64,000 nucleotides of DNA, from the NCBI RefSeq assembly GCF_000174415.1, contig NZ_ACJM01000003.1:1-64000 (forward strand), given 5' to 3'. Below the pieces are notes generated by a model that was not told where the DNA came from, ran no database searches, and saw nothing but the letters and a program-made list of their open reading frames with translations. The stretch is from Dethiobacter alkaliphilus AHT 1 (lineage in GTDB: Bacteria; Bacillota; Dethiobacteria; Dethiobacterales; Dethiobacteraceae). Each line of letters begins with the position of its first letter. The stretch's first letter is position 1. Below, piece by piece: positions 8,349 to 17,281 of this stretch. A program made the position numbers and the translations under genes.

Positions 8349-9242
8349 TTATTCAACTCTGGTCAGGCCGTATTTTTTTGCCAGTGCCCGGGCTTCCATC
8401 AGTTCATTGCGACTAGGCCTCCGGGAAAGCTCCGGATACTTATCTGCTTCGAAAGCCGGATGGTATTGTCCCATCAGGTTTATGTATGTATCCGGGGAAA
8501 GTTCGGCGGCAATAAAGCGCAGCACATCTTCGGTGCCGGCCAAACCGCCGGGCATAATCAGATGGCGCACCATTAAACCGCGTACCGCCACGCCCCGCTT
8601 ATCTACCTGCAGTGTTCCCACCTGGCGGTGCATTTCCTTTAAAGATGAAAACATGCTGGCAGGATAGTTTTCCACACCGGAATACTTCTTAGCCAAACCC
8701 GGGTCGCTGAATTTAGTATCGGGTAAATAAATATCAATTACGCCATCTAATAGCTTTAGGGTCTCCGGACACTCATAGGCTCCGCAGTTATAAACCAGCG
8801 GCACAGTTAAACCCTTTTTAGCCGCCAGCGACAGTGCCGAGAGAATTTGCGGCACATAATGGGTGGGGGTGACAAAATTGATGTTTTCGCAACCCCGCTT
8901 TTGCAGAGCAAGCATCACTTCAGCCAGATCTTGGTGCTCTAAGTCATCGCCATACCCCATATGGGAGATATCGTAGTTTTGGCAAAAAACGCAGCGTAAA
9001 TTACAATAAGCAAAAAAAATAGTGCCGGAGCCGCCGCGGCCCACCAATGGAGCCTCTTCCCCGAAGTGGGGGCCATAGCTTGAGACCCGGGCCAACTTTC
9101 CGGCCCGGCAGAAGCCGGTTTTCCCGGCAGTGCGGTCCACACCGCAGGCCTGCGGGCAAAGCAGGCACTTGCCAAGACCCTGTACTGCTTTTTCTGCACG
9201 ACTGGTCAGCTCACCGCTTGTTGCCAATTCAGTGTATCGCAT
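8349..9242 (-). CDS. Radical SAM protein, PflX / activating-enzyme-like family
   Basis: The 297-residue protein has the radical SAM cluster motif CNLRCVFC (CX3CX2C) and an additional N-terminal cysteine set, CLLCPQACG and GFC, typical of the PflX (COG1313) group. These proteins resemble pyruvate formate-lyase activases, but their substrate is generally not established. The open frame runs on to 9332, where it merely translates repeat DNA; ATG 9242 has GGAGGG just upstream and begins MRYTEL, so it is taken as the start. No glycyl-radical enzyme gene is adjacent. Confidence 0.9.
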   Translation of the reverse strand: MRYTELATSGELTSRAEKAVQGLGKCLLCPQACGVDRTAGKTGFCRAGKLARVSSYGPHFGEEAPLVGRGGSGTIFFAYCNLRCVFCQNYDISHMGYGDDLEHQDLAEVMLALQKRGCENINFVTPTHYVPQILSALSLAAKKGLTVPLVYNCGAYECPETLKLLDGVIDIYLPDTKFSDPGLAKKYSGVENYPASMFSSLKEMHRQVGTLQVDKRGVAVRGLMVRHLIMPGGLAGTEDVLRFIAAELSPDTYINLMGQYHPAFEADKYPELSRRPSRNELMEARALAKKYGLTRVE

Positions 9243-9265
9243 ATGCCCTCCAAGAATTTTAACAA

Positions 9266-9332
9266 AGTGGGACAGTTGAACCTGTCCCCGTGTCCCACTT
9301 TTGTGGACAAATAAACCTGTCCCTCTGTCCAC
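9266..9332. repeat. GGGACA/TGTCCC palindromic repeat cluster B
   Basis: Two units stand side by side: 9266-9299 with AGTGGGACA and TGTCCCACT ends, and 9303-9332 with GTGGACA and TGTCCAC ends. They lie directly upstream of the PflX-like gene. Confidence 0.85.
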
Positions 9333-9343
9333 GGGGATGAAAG

Positions 9344-9368
9344 AAGCGGCCGGAGGCCGCTTGGTTTT
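9344..9368. terminator. GC-rich hairpin between a repeat cluster and an unrecognised gene
   Basis: Arms AAGCGGCC (9344-9351) and GGCCGCTT (9355-9362) with a three-base loop. The T-rich side is on the plus strand; on the minus strand the following bases are only mixed T and C, so termination of the gene ending at 9386 is plausible but not certain. Confidence 0.5.
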
Positions 9369-9385
9369 TAGTCTTTATCTTGGTC

Positions 9386-9886
9386 TTAGTCGTGGTAACG
9401 TTTTGTTTTTTGTTGAATTTGGGTTTTGGCCTGTTCGTGGACTTCAAAGAAGACCTGTTCCATGTCCTGCACCGTTAAGCCAACGCGCAGGGGTTCCATG
9501 ATTTTTATGCGTCTGAACTCGTCGCGGACGGCAAAGCGCACCAGGTTAAATAGAGAATCGGCCATCATTTCCAGTTCCATGGGCGCAAAAGTCACATCAG
9601 AATCAGTTTCTTCATCATACACCGTGTAGAGATCGCCCATTATAATATCTTCTACGTAAATGCCCTTTACCGGCACATTACGCCAGAGGGCGGCCTGCTG
9701 CTCCCGCAGCTCCACAGCCATCTCCTCTGAGCTTTTGCCTCCGAAGAAAAACCGTGAAGGACGTGCTTTACCACGGTAATCATACCGTACCTTGGCACGG
9801 ATTCTTGCCGGGGAAGCCACTTCCTTCTCATCAATACGTCTGCACTCTTCTAAATTTACCTGTTTTTCAAAGCCTGGCTTCAGCAC
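9386..9886 (-). CDS. Unrecognised cytosolic protein
   Basis: GGGAGG sits correctly for GTG 9886, giving 166 residues; an in-frame extension to 9955 has no ribosome site. The protein has no membrane segment or signal peptide. It begins with a basic region ending PSRFFFGG, has a mixed central part (VEDIIMGDLYTVYDEETDSD) and ends in a charged helix-rich tail (MADSLFNL, VHEQAKTQIQQKTKRYHD). I do not recognise a domain. It is the last gene after cobS on this strand but is separated from it by 156 bases, so a cobalamin role should not be assumed. Confidence 0.7.
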   Translation of the reverse strand: MLKPGFEKQVNLEECRRIDEKEVASPARIRAKVRYDYRGKARPSRFFFGGKSSEEMAVELREQQAALWRNVPVKGIYVEDIIMGDLYTVYDEETDSDVTFAPMELEMMADSLFNLVRFAVRDEFRRIKIMEPLRVGLTVQDMEQVFFEVHEQAKTQIQQKTKRYHD

Positions 9887-10042
9887 AGTTATTCCTCCCT
9901 GGACTCTGGCGCTACTTGTTAGAATTTCCCGTTTATACAAAATAATTCGCCCCACTGGAAGAAAATCCTGCCTGTTTCAACCCACTTCACCATTTTGTTG
10001 CAAACGTTAATTAGTTTTACGACATTGTTTTTAAAAACAGCA

Positions 10043-10789
10043 CTAGCGTAAAATAATGGGCAGTAAAAGCAAAAATGCCAGTTCGTGCAGCTCACAGGCT
10101 GCTCCCAGCAGATCGCCGGTGACGCCGCCGAAATTTTGCACAAAAAAATACCGCAGTAAAAAAAAGAGCAAAATCTGGGGAATAAGGAGAGGAAACACGG
10201 CTATGCTTAGTGCGGCATAGCCCAAAATCAGAAATAGCAGCACTGCCAGCAGTAAGTGCACCATTGAGGTGCGCTCCACAAACTCACGGCCCAGGCCATA
10301 TCCCTCCCGGGCATAACGGCCGGTGGCCATCAGCGCCACCAATGCGGTACGCCCTGCCACCGGGGCCAAAATCAGGCCCAGCATCCAGGCCGGACGATTT
10401 ATCAGTTGTGAGACAGCCAGGATTTTTATAAATCCTCCCAGCACGGCAGCCTGCACGCCGAAAGCACCAACACGGCTGTCCCGCATCACTTCCAGACGCC
10501 GGGCACGGTCTCCCCTGACACCCAAACCGTCAAAGGTATCCATCAGCCCGTCCAGGTGCAGGCCACCCGTTAACAGCACCCATAGAGTTACTATCAGTGC
10601 CGAAGCCAGAATTTCAGGCCAGGCCCTTTGCGCCAGCTGCAATCCCCAATAGAGTATGATGCCCAACATTGCCCCGATAATGGGATAGTAGACGGTGGAG
10701 GCGGCCAGGTCGTTGCCGTCAATATTTTCATCGCCCCCAAAAGGGTACACGGTAAGAAAGCGCAGCGCCAGCATAAATCGCTTCATCAT
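10043..10789 (-). CDS. cobS: Adenosylcobinamide-GDP ribazoletransferase (cobalamin synthase)
   Basis: Joins alpha-ribazole (or its phosphate) to adenosylcobinamide-GDP in the last cobalamin step, in the membrane. The 248-residue hydrophobic protein has the FLTVYP opening, the acidic GGLHLDGLMDTFDGLG motif expected to bind magnesium, and five or six membrane segments. Its start overlaps the cobC stop by four bases. It closes the long cob operon. No cobT gene, which would supply alpha-ribazole phosphate, is present in the window. Confidence 0.95.
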   Translation of the reverse strand: MMKRFMLALRFLTVYPFGGDENIDGNDLAASTVYYPIIGAMLGIILYWGLQLAQRAWPEILASALIVTLWVLLTGGLHLDGLMDTFDGLGVRGDRARRLEVMRDSRVGAFGVQAAVLGGFIKILAVSQLINRPAWMLGLILAPVAGRTALVALMATGRYAREGYGLGREFVERTSMVHLLLAVLLFLILGYAALSIAVFPLLIPQILLFFLLRYFFVQNFGGVTGDLLGAACELHELAFLLLLPIILR

Positions 10790-11415
10790 AAACCGCCTTT
10801 CTCTTCACCGTTTTCCTGCAGATGGCAGGTGTCATTTAATTTTACCAGGCTCCAATAACCGGCCACATATTCCAAAATGGTTGCGGAGCCGGTTTCTATC
10901 TGCATCCGGGCTGCGGTAACCGGAGGTAGCTCCAGCAAAAGGGTAACGGCCACCCGAATCAATCCGCCGTGGGTCACAACGGCCGCCGTTTCATCCTCCC
11001 CCAGGGTTTGGCTAATCTTATCCACCGCCGCCCGGACCCTTTCCCCCATATCTGCCGCCGCTTCTCCCTCAGGAGGACAGACGTTGACCGGATCCACGCA
11101 CCACTCTTCAAAGCCTTTTTTCATCTCATCGTCCATATCGGCGTAGCGCAGTCCTTCCCAACGACCAAAGGACATCTCCCGCAGCTCCGGGATAATCTCC
11201 GGGGTCAACTTGAACCGGGAAGCCAAAGGTTTTGCAAAGGAAACGGCCCGGTCCAGAGGCGAGGTAAAAATTTTATCTATCTGCCATTTAAAACCTCTGG
11301 CCAAAGCAGCACTTTGGCGCACACCCACCTCACTGAGTGCCACATCACTGACGCCCTGCATACGAAATTCACGGTTCCACAGGGTTTCTCCATGTCTGAT
11401 AAATATTAACTTCAT
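10786..11415 (-). CDS. cobC: Alpha-ribazole phosphatase-type histidine phosphatase
   Basis: Removes phosphate from alpha-ribazole-5'-phosphate or the final cobalamin phosphate. The 209-residue protein has the phosphoglycerate-mutase-type catalytic motif IRHGET, the second-histidine segment VTHGG and the FGRWEG stretch. The longer open frame to 11538 overlaps cobD; GGAGG before ATG 11415 settles the start. It overlaps cobS by four bases, which supports the cobalamin assignment over a general phosphatase. Confidence 0.88.
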   Translation of the reverse strand: MKLIFIRHGETLWNREFRMQGVSDVALSEVGVRQSAALARGFKWQIDKIFTSPLDRAVSFAKPLASRFKLTPEIIPELREMSFGRWEGLRYADMDDEMKKGFEEWCVDPVNVCPPEGEAAADMGERVRAAVDKISQTLGEDETAAVVTHGGLIRVAVTLLLELPPVTAARMQIETGSATILEYVAGYWSLVKLNDTCHLQENGEEKGGL

Positions 11416-11428
11416 TGTTTTCCTCCGT

Positions 11429-12523
11429 TTAGGGCATGACTGCCTGCAGCGCAGAAAGCAAACTTTCATTTTCCTCAGCACTGCGGACCGCCACCCGGAT
11501 AAAGCGCTGCTCCAGTCCCTGATAATTACCGCAGTCACGCACCAGGATGTTATGTTGCAACAATCTGCGCTGTAATTCAGGCGATGCTACAGTTTTGCTG
11601 CCCAGAAATATATAGTTGGCCGACGGCAAAAAAACATCCAGGCCGGGAATTTTCTGCAACCGACGAGCCAAAGAGCCGGCAAGTTTGCCAACTTCCTCTG
11701 CAGTGCGGCGGACATACCCCGCATCCTGCAGCACATACCGCCCGGCTTCCTGGGCTAAATGGTTCACGCTCCAGGGGTCCCGCAGTTTTTGCGCCGCAGC
11801 AACCACAGATTGTTGTGCTGCCATGAATCCCAGACGAAGCCCGGGAATGGCATACATTTTAGTCAGCGAACACAGCACAATTATATTATCCTGTTTAGAC
11901 TGTAAAAGAGTTAATTCCTGCCACTGCGGCAAAAATTCCAAAAATGCTTCGTCAACCACCAAATATCCGCCGGCCTTGGCGCAGGCTCGTCCCACCGACA
12001 GCACTTCTTCCCGGGACAGGAACACACCGGTGGGGTTATTGGGGTTGCACAAAAATGTAACCGCCGGCTTAATTCTTGCTATATCAGCACACAATGCCGG
12101 AATTTCGGGCCTGAAGCGCCCTTCTTGTTGCAAGAAGTGGCAAGAAACTTCCCTGCCCGCTGCCTGAGCCGCCCGCTCATAGAGGGTAAAGGTGGGGACC
12201 GGCAAAAGCACAGGTCCCGGCGGCAAAGCCCGCATCAACAGATAAATGAGCTCTCCGGCGCCGTTGCCCGCCAGCACTTCCCCCGCCGGTTCATAACGCC
12301 GGAGGATGGCCTGACTCAGGCGGCGGCAGGACGGGTCGGGATAAGCCTCAATCTGTGGTAATGAGTCCGTCAGATGAGCAAATAGCCCCGGCGGTGGGCC
12401 TAGCGGGTTTATATTGGCACTGAAATCCAGAATGTCCCCTGCCTCCACACCGGCATAGGCGGCTGCAGTTTGGATATCGCCGCCGTGGCCAAACGGGTGT
12501 AGTTTGTTTTCCCCTGTCTCCAT
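11429..12523 (-). CDS. cobD: Threonine-phosphate decarboxylase
   Basis: A pyridoxal-phosphate enzyme that decarboxylates L-threonine O-3-phosphate to aminopropanol phosphate, the linker joined to cobyric acid by CbiB. The 364-residue fold type I aminotransferase has HGGDI near the start, FLCNPNNPTG, VDEAFLEF and the probable PLP lysine in SLTKMYAIPG, followed by LRLGF. GGAGGCGG positions ATG 12523 as start; a TTG at 12535 overlaps that site. It sits between cbiB and cobC. Histidinol-phosphate aminotransferase is the close look-alike; context decides. Confidence 0.92.
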   Translation of the reverse strand: METGENKLHPFGHGGDIQTAAAYAGVEAGDILDFSANINPLGPPPGLFAHLTDSLPQIEAYPDPSCRRLSQAILRRYEPAGEVLAGNGAGELIYLLMRALPPGPVLLPVPTFTLYERAAQAAGREVSCHFLQQEGRFRPEIPALCADIARIKPAVTFLCNPNNPTGVFLSREEVLSVGRACAKAGGYLVVDEAFLEFLPQWQELTLLQSKQDNIIVLCSLTKMYAIPGLRLGFMAAQQSVVAAAQKLRDPWSVNHLAQEAGRYVLQDAGYVRRTAEEVGKLAGSLARRLQKIPGLDVFLPSANYIFLGSKTVASPELQRRLLQHNILVRDCGNYQGLEQRFIRVAVRSAEENESLLSALQAVMP

Positions 12524-12566
12524 AACCGCCTCCAATAGTTTTATCGCTACTTTCTTACTACATACA

Positions 12567-13517
12567 CTAAATTATTGCATTTAAAGCACTCCTGATGAGT
12601 AGGCCCACCACAATAAAGACCAATGATGTTACCTGCATCAAACGTGCAGCGCTTTTAATATCTCCCAGACCGGCCTTTTGTCCCGCGGCCCACAGCTGTG
12701 GCCGGCGCGAGATATGGCCGCCGTAGCTGTTCTCTCCGCCCAGTGTAATATCCAGGGCACCGGCGGTAAGCGCTTCTGCCAGACCGCTGTTGGGGCTGGG
12801 ATGCTTTTGGCCGTCGGTTTTTACAGCCTGCCAGGCATTTCCGGTATTAAGGCTAAGTAAACGGGAGGCCACCAGCATGGCCACCACGTTAATCCTGGCC
12901 GGCAGCCAGTTGGCTACGTCATCCAATTTGGCAGCTGCCCGGCCAAAATAAAGATAGCGGTCATTCTTATAGCCCAGCATAGAGTCCATGGTGTTTACCG
13001 CTTTATAGGCCATAGCCAGGGGCAAACCACCCACCAAGGCGTAAAACAGGGGGGCGGTTACCCCATCCACCGTATTTTCCGCCACCGTCTCCACCGTGGC
13101 CCGGGCCACTTCAGGCTCGTCCATGAGAGCGGTATCGCGCCCCACAATCATGGACACCGCATACCTGGCCCCAGGCAGGTCACCTGAGGCAAGCGGTTTT
13201 ATCACATCCTGTGCCGCCTCACTTAAGCTGCGCACCGCCAGCGTTGTGGATAAAAGCACCACACTTACCGCCACCCCCGCCACAGGATGGATAAGCGATG
13301 CAGCCCAGACCATAAAGAGTACCGCACCCGCCGTGGCTGCCAGGACAAGAACAACCACCACTGTTCCGTATACCAGTTGAATCTGTGGAGAATGATGGGG
13401 TTTTCGCAGCCGTTTCTCAAGAGCAGAGATTAGCCGCCCAATAAAAATAACGGGATGGGGCAGCTGCCGCGGATCTCCCACCAATAAATCAAGTAAATAG
13501 GCAAACAGGAGCTGCAC
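12567..13517 (-). CDS. cbiB: Adenosylcobinamide-phosphate synthase
   Basis: An integral membrane amide-bond enzyme joining aminopropanol phosphate to adenosylcobyric acid. The 316-residue protein shows DLLVGDPRQLPHPV at the N-terminus, the MIVGRDT motif, ETVAENTVDGVTAPLFY and the late PNSGLAEA and LGGENSYGG segments typical of CbiB/CobD. The start is GTG 13517, eight bases after a GGGGG site and one base past the cobU stop; the open frame to 13619 only shadows cobU. Confidence 0.94.
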   Translation of the reverse strand: MQLLFAYLLDLLVGDPRQLPHPVIFIGRLISALEKRLRKPHHSPQIQLVYGTVVVVLVLAATAGAVLFMVWAASLIHPVAGVAVSVVLLSTTLAVRSLSEAAQDVIKPLASGDLPGARYAVSMIVGRDTALMDEPEVARATVETVAENTVDGVTAPLFYALVGGLPLAMAYKAVNTMDSMLGYKNDRYLYFGRAAAKLDDVANWLPARINVVAMLVASRLLSLNTGNAWQAVKTDGQKHPSPNSGLAEALTAGALDITLGGENSYGGHISRRPQLWAAGQKAGLGDIKSAARLMQVTSLVFIVVGLLIRSALNAII

Positions 13518-13518
13518 G

Positions 13519-14094
13519 TTATGCGCCCCCTTTGACCTGCAGAGGGTATCCGGCCACCGCCAGGTATACCGCATCGGCCTCTTTGGCCACCTGCTGGTTG
13601 GCCCGGCCGGCAATGTCACGAAAGAGTCGGCCTAGCCGGGATTCAGGCACAATTCCGCAGCCCACTTCATTGGCCACCATCAGAATCCGGATGTTCTTCT
13701 TCCTTGCTGCCACACAAAAGCGGCTCAACTCCTCACGGATGGTTTCTTCTATGCCGTCAATCTTCTCTGACGGCATATCTTCATCGTAGTCTGCCAACAG
13801 CACGTTGGTGAGCCACAGAGTCAGGCAGTCCAGAAGAACCGTTTTTGTTTCAGCCGGCACCGCCGCCAGCGCCGCAGTTAAATCACGGGGTTCCTCCACT
13901 GTAAACCAGTGGTCCGGACGCCTCTCTTTGTGCAGCTTCACCCGGTGGGCCATCTCCTGGTCATAGACGGGAGCGGTGGCTATATAGGCCACCGCTTCGC
14001 CGGAGGTCAGGGCAATTTCTTCGGCCAGTTTGCTTTTGCCGCTGCGGGCCCCGCCTAAAATCAGGACCAGCTTTTCAGACTCATCTATCTTCAT
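13519..14094 (-). CDS. cobU: Adenosylcobinamide kinase / adenosylcobinamide-phosphate guanylyltransferase
   Basis: Phosphorylates adenosylcobinamide and transfers GMP to it, activating the lower-ligand attachment site. The 191-residue protein has the P-loop GGARSGKS, the HKERRPDHWFTVEEP segment containing the expected guanylated histidine region, DCLTLWLTN and NEVGCGIVPE. GGAGGAG precedes ATG 14094; it overlaps the cbiA stop by 14 bases. Confidence 0.95.
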   Translation of the reverse strand: MKIDESEKLVLILGGARSGKSKLAEEIALTSGEAVAYIATAPVYDQEMAHRVKLHKERRPDHWFTVEEPRDLTAALAAVPAETKTVLLDCLTLWLTNVLLADYDEDMPSEKIDGIEETIREELSRFCVAARKKNIRILMVANEVGCGIVPESRLGRLFRDIAGRANQQVAKEADAVYLAVAGYPLQVKGGA

Positions 14095-15463
14095 GCTCTC
14101 CTCCGTTCTTACCGTATGCCGCACACTTCTCTACAAAGCGGCGGGCCACCCCGGGATTACTTAAGAAATGCAGGTGAATATAGGAGCCAAGACAGTTTTT
14201 TGCCTGCTCCCCCACCGGCTCTTTTGCCGGTTCTTTTAAATATAAGGGCTCGCTGGATACATCCTGCATATCAGACCAGTGAAATTCATGGCCGCGGCAT
14301 GTTTCATTTTCCGGCAGCAGGTAATTGCCCGGGGCGCCGGCCACTTCCACATAGCCCAAAGCACGGCGCTTACCACGCATTACCGCCCGTCCGGGAAAAA
14401 CACCGCTCATGGCAAAGCGCTCTCCCTTAAAATCCGCCAACTCCCGGGCCAGCATCATATACCCGCCGCATTCGGCATAAACCGGCATCCCATCATTTAC
14501 AGCACTTTGCAGCGCAGCCATAAGGGACGTATTTTGTGCTAAAAGATCCGCAAACATCTCCGGAAAACCGCCGCCCAACATAACGCCCTGCACATTTTCC
14601 GGCAGGCCGGGGTCCTCAAGGGGTGAAAAGGGAACAATCCGGGCCCCATAGGCACGGAGTAAATCCAGGTTTTCCGGATAGTAAAAATGAAAGGCCTTAT
14701 CCTGGGCCACCGCAATACGGCAGAGAGCAGGAGCCGTATCCTCAGGGAAAACCCGTTTTTCGGGTTTGGGTAGCGGCGGTGCTTTTTCTGCCGCCTTTAA
14801 AATTGCGTCCACGTCCAGATTAGACTCCACCAAATCAGCCAGGGAACTGAACAGTTCACCCAAGGCCGCTTTTTCTGCCGAAGGCAAAAGGCCCAGATGC
14901 CGCTCCGGAATAGCCACTTTAGTCTCTTTGGGCAGATAACCAAAGACCGGCAAAGCCAGGTGCTCGTCCAGCGCCTCTTTTAGCAGCCGGTAATGACTGT
15001 CACCGGAGAGGTGATTTAAAATAACGCCGGCCACATTAAGTTGTTGATCAAAATTCACATAGCCGCCCACCAGCGCCGCCGCACTGCGGGCCATTTTGGC
15101 ACCGCTTGCCACCAGGATGACCGGGGTAGAGGTGAGCTTGGCCACATGGGCCGAGCTGCCCACTTCCCCCATACCTTTGCGGCCGTCAAAGAGGCCCATT
15201 ACCCCCTCAATTACCGCCACGGCGTTTTCCGGCACCCGGCGCTCCAGCGTTTCCAGCACCTGATCCGGCGGCACCATCCAACTGTCCAGGTTACCGGCAG
15301 CCACACCGGCCGCTGCTCCGTGGAAGCCGGGGTCAATATAGTCGGGGCCCACTTTAAAGGGGATCACCGCATGGCCGCGCCGTCGCAGGGCAGCTATGAG
15401 TCCGGCGGTGATGGTGGTTTTGCCCACACCGCTGTGGGTTCCGGCAATGAGAATGCGCTTCAT
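14081..15463 (-). CDS. cbiA: Cobyrinate a,c-diamide synthase
   Basis: Amidates the a and c carboxylates of cobyrinate with glutamine and ATP. The 460-residue protein has the N-terminal ATP-binding motif GTHSGVGKTT, a DPGFHGA segment, and a C-terminal glutamine amidotransferase with PVYAECGGYMML (nucleophile Cys) and a late GHEFHWS histidine motif. It follows cbiC by one base and overlaps cobU. Confidence 0.95.
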   Translation of the reverse strand: MKRILIAGTHSGVGKTTITAGLIAALRRRGHAVIPFKVGPDYIDPGFHGAAAGVAAGNLDSWMVPPDQVLETLERRVPENAVAVIEGVMGLFDGRKGMGEVGSSAHVAKLTSTPVILVASGAKMARSAAALVGGYVNFDQQLNVAGVILNHLSGDSHYRLLKEALDEHLALPVFGYLPKETKVAIPERHLGLLPSAEKAALGELFSSLADLVESNLDVDAILKAAEKAPPLPKPEKRVFPEDTAPALCRIAVAQDKAFHFYYPENLDLLRAYGARIVPFSPLEDPGLPENVQGVMLGGGFPEMFADLLAQNTSLMAALQSAVNDGMPVYAECGGYMMLARELADFKGERFAMSGVFPGRAVMRGKRRALGYVEVAGAPGNYLLPENETCRGHEFHWSDMQDVSSEPLYLKEPAKEPVGEQAKNCLGSYIHLHFLSNPGVARRFVEKCAAYGKNGGEHEDR

Positions 15464-15464
15464 G

Positions 15465-16103
15465 TTAACTCTCCTTCTGGGCGATGGTTAAAGACAAAAG
15501 GGCGTTGACAATGGCGGCGGCAATGGTGCTGCCGCCCTTTTCACCAGCTACGGTAATCCAGGGAATATTAAATTCGGTGAGCCATTCTTTGGACTCCAGT
15601 GCCCCCACAAATCCCACCGGTACCCCCACCACCAGGGCAGGCCGGGCAGTGCCGGCTTTAACCGCTTCCAGCAGCACAAAAAGTGCGGTGGGAGCGTTAC
15701 CGATGACAAATATACCGCCCTGGGGATGTTCCCGTAATTTTTTGGCCATGGCCGCCGCCGCCCGGGTGGTGCCGGCAATTTTAGCTTCCTCGGCCACCGC
15801 CGGTTCATGTATCAGGCATGTAATGTCTAATCCCAGCTTGGCGGCATTGGCCCGGTTAATGCCGGAGCGGGCCATTTCCACATCACAGAAAACCGGTTCT
15901 GCGGCGCCAAAGGCTTTAACAGCCGCTTCCACCGCACCTTCACTAAACTTTGTAATATCGGCAAAGGAGATATCGCCGGTGGTATGAACCACCCGCTTAA
16001 TCACCGGCTTTTGCAGCGGATCAAAGGGAAAATCACGCAGCCGCTCCTCAATAATAGCCATACTTTTTTGTTCGATTGCCTTGGGGTCTTTAATATATTC
16101 CAT
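15465..16103 (-). CDS. cbiC: Cobalt-precorrin-8 methylmutase
   Basis: Moves the methyl group from C11 to C12 to give cobyrinate. The 212-residue protein carries the catalytic histidine H40 in RVVHTTGD, then CDVEMARSGIN, FVIGNAPTAL and the PVGFVGALESKE motif, all diagnostic for CbiC/CobH. It lies eight bases after cbiX and one base before cbiA. Confidence 0.95.
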   Translation of the reverse strand: MEYIKDPKAIEQKSMAIIEERLRDFPFDPLQKPVIKRVVHTTGDISFADITKFSEGAVEAAVKAFGAAEPVFCDVEMARSGINRANAAKLGLDITCLIHEPAVAEEAKIAGTTRAAAAMAKKLREHPQGGIFVIGNAPTALFVLLEAVKAGTARPALVVGVPVGFVGALESKEWLTEFNIPWITVAGEKGGSTIAAAIVNALLSLTIAQKES

Positions 16104-16111
16104 AAGCTTCT

Positions 16112-16483
16112 TTAACCCCGCAAACCCTGGTCCACCCGGTCCAGGACGATATCTGCCATCCGCTCATCAATCCCCAATACCGGCGCCTGCACCAGACGCA
16201 TGTGGGGCCGTTTTTTCTGCTCTTCGGCCAGCACCTCCGGAATATCTTCGCGGATATGGATTCCTTCATATAAAAAGACGGGAACAACCGCCACTTCCTC
16301 AATCCCCTTTTTGTCCAGCGCTTCCAGTGCCGCGGGCAAATCGGGCTGGGCAAACTGCAAATAACCGTAAGACATCTCAGTTTCCGGACGTTTTTTCTTC
16401 AACAGGTCCGCAAGATAAACCAGCGCCTCATTGGCCTCCGCCCTGCGGCTGCCGTGTCCAACCAAAAGAACTGCTTTTTTCAT
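16112..16483 (-). CDS. cbiX: Sirohydrochlorin cobaltochelatase, short form
   Basis: Inserts cobalt into sirohydrochlorin at the start of the anaerobic pathway. At 123 residues it is the single-domain CbiX-S type, which works as a homodimer. The two metal-site histidines are in VGHGSR near the N-terminus and in EGIHIREDIPE. GGAGG precedes ATG 16483. A siroheme ferrochelatase (SirB-type) is the alternative; location inside the cob operon favours cobalt. Confidence 0.92.
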   Translation of the reverse strand: MKKAVLLVGHGSRRAEANEALVYLADLLKKKRPETEMSYGYLQFAQPDLPAALEALDKKGIEEVAVVPVFLYEGIHIREDIPEVLAEEQKKRPHMRLVQAPVLGIDERMADIVLDRVDQGLRG

Positions 16484-16515
16484 TTTTTTCTGCCTCCGTT
16501 TCTCAAAATAAAAGC

Positions 16516-17281
16516 TTAGGATAATAGCTTACGTACCGCGGCAATCACTTCTGCCGGGGAACCTAACCCGCCTGGCCCGGCAGGCCGGCGCACCAGCACT
16601 ATGGGAATTTTTTTCTCCCGGGCCGCCGCCACTTTCTCCGGTGTGCCCCCGGTCCGGCCGCTGTCTTTGGATACCACCACCTGCGCGCCATACTGAGCAA
16701 ACAAAGCGGCGTTTAACTCTTTGGTAACCGGGCCCTGCAGCGCCACAATCTGCGCCGGCGAAAGGCCCAGCTTCCGGCAGTGCTCGATACCGCCCTCATC
16801 GGGCAGAATCCGGGCCACCACCTCTTTTTCCGGTGGAAGGGCTGTGATAAACTCATGCAAATGCCGGGTGCCGATGGTGAGGAAAATCTTTTTGCCAAGC
16901 CTTGCAGAAATGGTGGCCGCCGCGGCAAAGTCCGGCGCATAATAAACACCGTCTCCTGCGGGAATGTCTGCGCCGGGCCGCTCATAGCGCAGGTATGCTA
17001 TGTCCGCCTCTTTGGCAGCCTGCTGCGCTTCTTTTGAGGCTCCCTCGGCATAAGGGTGGGTGGCATCCACCAATACCCGTACTTCCTTTTCCCGGATAAA
17101 GCTGGGTTAAAGCGGCGGCGTCCATGGCGCCCTGCAGTACCACGCAGCCGCCCTGCTTCCTAAGTAAGTCGGCTCCGTAATCACTGACGGCGGTGGCCAC
17201 AATCATTGTCCGGGGAAAGGCCAGATTAAGTGCCTTCACCACTTCCCGGGCGTCCTGGGTTCCCCCCATCAGCAAAATCAT
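16516..17281 (-). pseudogene. cbiJ: Cobalt-precorrin-6A reductase, split by a one-base frameshift
   Basis: CbiJ/CobK reduces the corrin ring of cobalt-precorrin-6A with NAD(P)H. Frame one begins ATG 17281, overlapping the cbiH stop as ATGA, and reads MILLMGGTQDAREV to QGAMDAAALTQL. Frame two reads IREKEVRVLVDATHPYAEGA through TKELNAALFAQY to the stop at 16516. Removing one T from the short T run at 17098-17100 (AAA on the given strand) gives an unbroken protein of about 254 residues of normal family structure. All neighbouring genes are intact. It could be a real inactivating mutation, a programmed shift or a sequencing error; the sequence cannot decide. Confidence 0.88.

Noticed and set aside
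8236-8667. Plus-strand ORFs of 97 to 143 codons over the repeat region
   Set aside because: They translate repeat DNA and the antisense of the PflX-like gene.
10015-10053. TTTTACG/CGTAAAA and TGTTTTTAAAAACA palindromes at the end of cobS
   Set aside because: Low-complexity A/T arms partly inside the cobS coding end; no convincing terminator geometry.
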